Positions 60,813 through 64,000 of a DNA stretch of 64,000 nt are shown here, one piece after another. Position 1 is the first letter of the stretch; each line of letters begins with the position of its first letter. The notes under the pieces were generated by a model, which saw nothing but the letters and a program-made list of their open reading frames with translations, was not told the origin of the DNA and ran no database searches. Source of the stretch: Bacteroidaceae bacterium (lineage in GTDB: Bacteria; Bacteroidota; Bacteroidia; Bacteroidales; Bacteroidaceae); contig JAFQBG010000012.1 in assembly GCA_017416705.1 (NCBI GenBank), positions 21,620 through 85,619 on the forward strand, in the 5' to 3' direction. The position numbers and the translations under genes are program-made.

Positions 60813-62999
60813 TTATTTTATAAATACCTTTTTGCCATTGTGTATGTATATGCCACGTGTGGGATGCTCCACAATGCGTCCTTGCAGGTCGTAATATAGG
60901 TTCGAATGGTGTGTGTCGTTATTCTCGTACACATCATCTATGCCTGTGGGAATATACTCTTTCACAGCCTCGAACGCGGTATAAAGACGCTTGGCGGTGG
61001 CTTCGTTGTCGTTGCCCGCCATCAGTTCGCTCTTGGCTTCGCTCAGTGCGGATTTTAGTATGTCCATCAGGTTGCTTGGCACATCCTTGTAGGCGATATG
61101 CTCTTCCTCGAAACGTGCCTCCCATGCGCCAAACTCGCTCAGGTTGAAATAGAGGTTGTCTGCATATGTGTGGCTATAAGCATTGCCAATCGTTTGTTCC
61201 ACTTGCAGGCGAATATAGCGGTAGCTATTGTCCAATACTATTACCTTGAAGCCAAGGGGTATTGTGTCTGCAGCATGTATATAGCCCAAACGTTGCATTC
61301 CCACTTCGTTCCATTCGCCATCGGGGGTGTTGGTTGCAAACACTCGTATTTTGCTAGGACTGCCATCTTTTTGGAACCCTGTTCCGGTTCGTTTGGAATA
61401 TTTCAGGGCAACAGCATCTAATGGTTCTCCTAAGTCTATTTGAAGGTTATGAAAACCGTTCTCCGATGGATTTTCAGCGCTCCATGTCGAATGGAAATAT
61501 GTCATGAAGTCGCTGTCAAGCAGGTTGGCAATGGGACCCTCGGTTTCTTCCTGTGCATTGGTCGATAGTTGCGCCTCGCTCTTTATAAGTCCATGGCTGC
61601 CAAACGCAGTGTCGTCCAATATGCTGTTTGCATACTCTAATACACTGTTGTACACCGCTGCAAGCGACATGGGCATACTCTCGTCCTCAACAATATTCTT
61701 AAATTTATTCCAATAAGCAATGGTGGAATATGCCTCTTTTGCCCCGAACGGAATATGCAGTGTTGCGTTTTCATATACTGTTGTCGAGAATATATCTTTT
61801 AGTTGGAACAGGTAATCTGCGCTGATATATGAGTGTATGTCTATGATGTTGTCGCAAGATTGAAATGCATTGTCTCCTATTGCAGTAATGCTTTCGCCTA
61901 TTGTTATGCTTGTAAGTCCTGTGCAATTAGAGAACGCTTTGTCTCCTATTGTGGTAACGCTATTGGGTATCGTTACGCTTGTAAGTCCTGTGCAATTAGC
62001 GAACGCGTTGTTTCCTATTGTAGTAACGCTATTGGGGATAACAGTGTTTTTACAACCTACAATGAGGGTGTTTGTGTTAGTTCGTATAATGGCATTGCAC
62101 CCCTCGCGGCTGTCGTAAGAACTATTACCGCTCTCCACTACAATGCTTGTAAGTCCTGTGCAACCATAGAACGCGTTGTTGTCTATTATAGTAACGCTAT
62201 TTGGTATTGTTATGCTTGTAAGTCCTGTGCAACCATAGAACGCCTTGTCGTCTATTATAGTAACGCTATTTGGTATTGTTACGTTTGTAATTCCTGTACA
62301 GTTTAAGAACGCGTTCTCTCCTATTATAGTAACGCTATTAGGTATGGTTATGCTTGTAAGGCCGTCGCAATCACTGAACGCACTTTCTCCTATTGTAGTA
62401 ACGCTGCTTGGTATTGTTACGCTTGTTAGTCCGGTGCAATAATGGAACGCATACGGTTTTATTTCTGTAACATCACCCGGTATAACAAGGTTGGTTACCA
62501 AATCTCCATTTAAATATAGGTTATTTGCTTCATACAATGGATTGGAATAACTACTATAAAAACGAATTTTACACCAAGCTGAAAGGTCGCTTATATGTAC
62601 TGCGGTGAGGCTGTAGCAACTGTAAAATGCCTGGTCTCCAATATAATAAACGCTGTTTGGAATAGTTATGCTTGTAAGTCTGCGGCAACCACTGAACGCA
62701 CTACTTCCTATTGTAGTAACGCTATTAGGTATTGTTACGCTTGTAAGGTAGATACAAGCACCAAACGCGTTGTCTCCTATTGCCGTTACGTTGTATGTGG
62801 TGTCATTATGTTCCACCGTTTCGGGGATAACAATGTCGCCTCTGTATGTAGGACGATTTGCTACCACTGTAGCGGTTTCTTCTGTCGCATCAAGTTTGTA
62901 CTTGATGCCATCGACAGTGGCGGTTGTTTGGGCATTTGCCACCATGCAGCATAGTGCGAATAGTGCCACAAATAATTGTTTTAGGTAAAATTGTTTCAT
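60813..62999 (-). CDS. BspA-like leucine-rich repeat protein with discoidin-like domain and C-terminal sorting-like tail
   Basis: A 728-residue secreted protein. The signal peptide is ~1-23 (ending MVANAQ). Residues ~65-400 are about 12 BspA-type repeats of ~23 residues (consensus SVTIPNSVTTIGDNAFxxCTGLT), known in this family for surface adhesion. A second part (~470-630) has a discoidin/F5-8-C-like pattern (STWSAENPSENGFHNLQIDLG, then SYRYIRLQVEQT). A short helical stretch follows. The end reads YDLQGRIVEHPTRGIYIHNGKKVFIK, a C-terminal tail like that of surface-sorted proteins in this order. It is preceded by copy D of the shared promoter element. Confidence 0.88.
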   Translation of the reverse strand: MKQFYLKQLFVALFALCCMVANAQTTATVDGIKYKLDATEETATVVANRPTYRGDIVIPETVEHNDTTYNVTAIGDNAFGACIYLTSVTIPNSVTTIGSSAFSGCRRLTSITIPNSVYYIGDQAFYSCYSLTAVHISDLSAWCKIRFYSSYSNPLYEANNLYLNGDLVTNLVIPGDVTEIKPYAFHYCTGLTSVTIPSSVTTIGESAFSDCDGLTSITIPNSVTIIGENAFLNCTGITNVTIPNSVTIIDDKAFYGCTGLTSITIPNSVTIIDNNAFYGCTGLTSIVVESGNSSYDSREGCNAIIRTNTNTLIVGCKNTVIPNSVTTIGNNAFANCTGLTSVTIPNSVTTIGDKAFSNCTGLTSITIGESITAIGDNAFQSCDNIIDIHSYISADYLFQLKDIFSTTVYENATLHIPFGAKEAYSTIAYWNKFKNIVEDESMPMSLAAVYNSVLEYANSILDDTAFGSHGLIKSEAQLSTNAQEETEGPIANLLDSDFMTYFHSTWSAENPSENGFHNLQIDLGEPLDAVALKYSKRTGTGFQKDGSPSKIRVFATNTPDGEWNEVGMQRLGYIHAADTIPLGFKVIVLDNSYRYIRLQVEQTIGNAYSHTYADNLYFNLSEFGAWEARFEEEHIAYKDVPSNLMDILKSALSEAKSELMAGNDNEATAKRLYTAFEAVKEYIPTGIDDVYENNDTHHSNLYYDLQGRIVEHPTRGIYIHNGKKVFIK
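61860..62780 (-). repeat. tandem 69-bp coding repeats of the BspA-like gene
   Basis: Near-identical units of ~69 bp, such as TATTGTAGTAACGCTATT followed by GTTACGCTTGTAAGTCCTGTG (interrupted as written), recur about 12 times. Some adjacent units differ by only a few bases. Such repeats can shrink or grow by slippage or recombination, so repeat number may vary between strains. Confidence 0.75.
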
Positions 63000-63072
63000 A
63001 AATAATATAGTTTAAATTGATTAAAGATTTAGCAATCTTGTGAAAATGGCTCGCATATGACCATACAAAAGA

Positions 63073-63126
63073 CAAAAGTAAATTAAAGGTATGAGAATTA
63101 CCCCCCCATTTGTTAAAAGTTGTTAA
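63073..63126 (-). promoter_or_regulatory. shared TTAAC/G-run promoter element, copy D
   Basis: Minus-strand order: TTAAC repeats with starts 10 bp apart (complements at 63122-63126 and 63112-63116; a third TTAA copy at 63130-63134), then seven Gs, GTAA, and the -7 box TACTTTTG (complement of 63073-63080) 21 bases after the start of GTAA. It is upstream of the BspA-like gene. Confidence 0.65.
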
Positions 63127-63172
63127 TCTGTTAAAAGTGGGCTTTGTATTGTTCTTTTTTATTGAAATGTGG

Positions 63173-63202
63173 TTGCTGTTTAAAAAATAAGCGTTATCTT
63201 TG
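63173..63202 (+). promoter_or_regulatory. promoter of rpsO
   Basis: A TTG at 63173-63175 and a perfect TATCTTTG at 63195-63202 are 19 bases apart, a textbook Bacteroidota promoter. The ATG of rpsO follows 43 bases later. It contrasts with the four activator-type promoters, which lack the TTG box. Confidence 0.75.
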
Positions 63203-63245
63203 CACCCGCTAAAAGAAATTTTTTAATCATTTAAAACACAAATCT

Positions 63246-63515
63246 ATGTATTTGGATTCTGAAAAAAAGAAAGAAATCTTTGGCACATACGGAACGTCTA
63301 ACACTGATACCGGTTCGGCAGAGAGCCAGATAGCATTGTTCTCATACCGTATTGCCCATTTGACGGAGCACCTCAAAGTGAACCGTAAAGATTATAGCAC
63401 ACAAAGAGCTTTGACAACATTGGTAGGTAAGCGTCGTGCGCTCCTTAACTATCTTAAGGATCGTGACATCAACCGCTACCGTGCTATTGTGGCTAAGTTG
63501 GGTTTGCGTCGATAA
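63246..63515 (+). CDS. rpsO: 30S ribosomal protein S15
   Basis: An 89-residue S15, which binds the central domain of 16S rRNA early in 30S assembly. The conserved body TGSAESQIALFSYRIAHLTEHLKVNRKDYSTQRALTTLVGKRRALLNYLKDRDINRY is present throughout. Its promoter is strong, and a hairpin terminator follows. The leader of about 35 bases could hold an S15 autoregulatory fold, but I cannot read one with confidence. Confidence 0.97.
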   Translation: MYLDSEKKKEIFGTYGTSNTDTGSAESQIALFSYRIAHLTEHLKVNRKDYSTQRALTTLVGKRRALLNYLKDRDINRYRAIVAKLGLRR

Positions 63516-63530
63516 GAAGACGCGGAAATA

Positions 63531-63560
63531 AAAAGAGCAACGCATTGCGTTGCTCTTTTT
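63531..63560 (+). terminator. terminator of rpsO
   Basis: AAAAGAGCAACG pairs with CGTTGCTCTTTT around CATTG, followed by more Ts. It begins 16 bases after the stop codon. Confidence 0.88.
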
Positions 63561-64000
63561 ATTTGTATATGTGGGTGTGCTTTGGCTATGGGATGCAGCA
63601 GATAGGGATTTTTGTAAGCAATATGATTGTCCCGCTTTGAAGAGGGACGAGAAAAAGCAAATGCTTTTTCGGAGGGAGTTGACAGATACTTATGGCATGC
63701 GAATTTGCTCTGTACTCTGTTATCTGTACTCTCGTTTTACCCTTAGTGCCACTTGCAATAGTCGCAGGCAGTTTGTTCTATCCGTTCTTTTGTCGGTCAA
63801 AAGAACCAAAACCCCCGTCACACGAGCGGTATAGTCGCCCTTGCCTTTGTTCAGGAGTTGTCCCCGGGTGGGGTGCAACATCCTTCAGTCGGCAATGGCT
63901 TGCCGCTCGTCTCTTAACGCTCCTTATTTGGGGTCGCAGGAACTCGCCTACGGCTCAAACATCCTGCGCCCTTGTCCAAAACGTCGCTAAGCCTCGCTCT
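63561..64000. other. non-coding tail, possibly a dispersed repeat
   Basis: I see no gene in these 440 bases in any frame. From about 63780 the sequence changes character (TTTTGTCGGTCAAAAGAACC, a near-palindromic stretch, then GC-rich text ending in CGCTAAGCCTCGCTCT). From memory, similar text recurs between genes in Prevotella-like genomes, but this was not checked and the window ends inside it. Confidence 0.3.

Noticed and set aside
61833-62954. Regular repeats resembling a CRISPR array and several open frames on the plus strand over the BspA-like gene
   Set aside because: The repeat unit is ~69 bp without constant spacers and translates in the minus frame into classic leucine-rich repeats. 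The plus-strand frames are shadows of these.

Overview
The window reads as a chromosomal segment of a Bacteroidales bacterium (Bacteroidota); I cannot assign family or genus. The support is: a MurF-alanine racemase fusion at the left edge; promoters of the Bacteroidota type (TAnnTTTG at about -7, a T-rich/TTG box at about -33) and A-rich leaders instead of strong Shine-Dalgarno sites; phylum-typical families (DUF4837, DUF4271, DUF4922, a thioredoxin-like lipoprotein, BspA-type leucine-rich repeats); and two secreted proteins whose C-terminal tails end in a GIxIxxGxKVxIK-like signature. Most genes are moderate-GC housekeeping or envelope genes. The stretch at about 11.2-17.4 kb is visibly AT-richer.

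Layout. 1-11 kb: end of murF-alr, an ECF sigma factor, cysS, an M28-family lipoprotein, sufE, an S66 LD-carboxypeptidase, a MATE exporter, a U32 protein, a dus gene, and a permease with a C-terminal heavy-metal domain. 11.1-17.5 kb: a four-gene defence operon between two copies of an identical 59-bp terminator-like repeat. It encodes a Vsr-C5 methyltransferase fusion, an HpaII-family restriction enzyme, a second C5 methyltransferase, and a MORC-like GHKL ATPase fused to a TIR-like domain. This is the most unusual system in the window. 17.5-22 kb: an OmpA-type protein, a secreted protein of unknown function and an ECF sigma/putative anti-sigma/plug-like three-gene unit. 22-28.5 kb, minus strand: rlmN, a DUF4837 lipoprotein, pdxA, then four genes with overlapping or touching ends (nucleotidyltransferase, ATP-grasp, CDP-alcohol phosphatidyltransferase, HAD) that look like a pathway for a modified phospholipid head group. 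28.7-34 kb: a glycosyltransferase-DUF4922 fusion, SpoIID/LytB, and a two-component pair. 34-45.7 kb: an acyltransferase, a porin, a nucleoside-recognition membrane protein, a TolC/HlyD/MacB-type efflux operon, and a small stress operon with manganese catalase. 45.7-58.5 kb: tRNA-Gln(TTG), an SGNH hydrolase, a dTDP-3-amino-sugar operon, tatD-yidD-rnpA, hemD, DUF4271, a LOG-family protein, ahcY, a YifB-type ATPase, a thioredoxin-like lipoprotein and typA. 58.6-64 kb: a small membrane protein, an MFS transporter, a BspA-like repeat protein, rpsO and a non-coding tail.

A cross-cutting signal: four minus-strand genes far apart in the window (starting at 20082, about 47034, 59275 and 62999) share one promoter architecture. 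Two TTAAC repeats exactly 10 bp apart are followed by a run of G, then GTAA, then a TAnnTTTG box 20-21 bases after the start of GTAA. All four products look secreted or membrane-bound, and two carry the C-terminal sorting-like tail. This looks like a surface-protein regulon under a dedicated activator.

Limits: functions come from reading motifs by eye. No database search, structure prediction or composition statistics were run.
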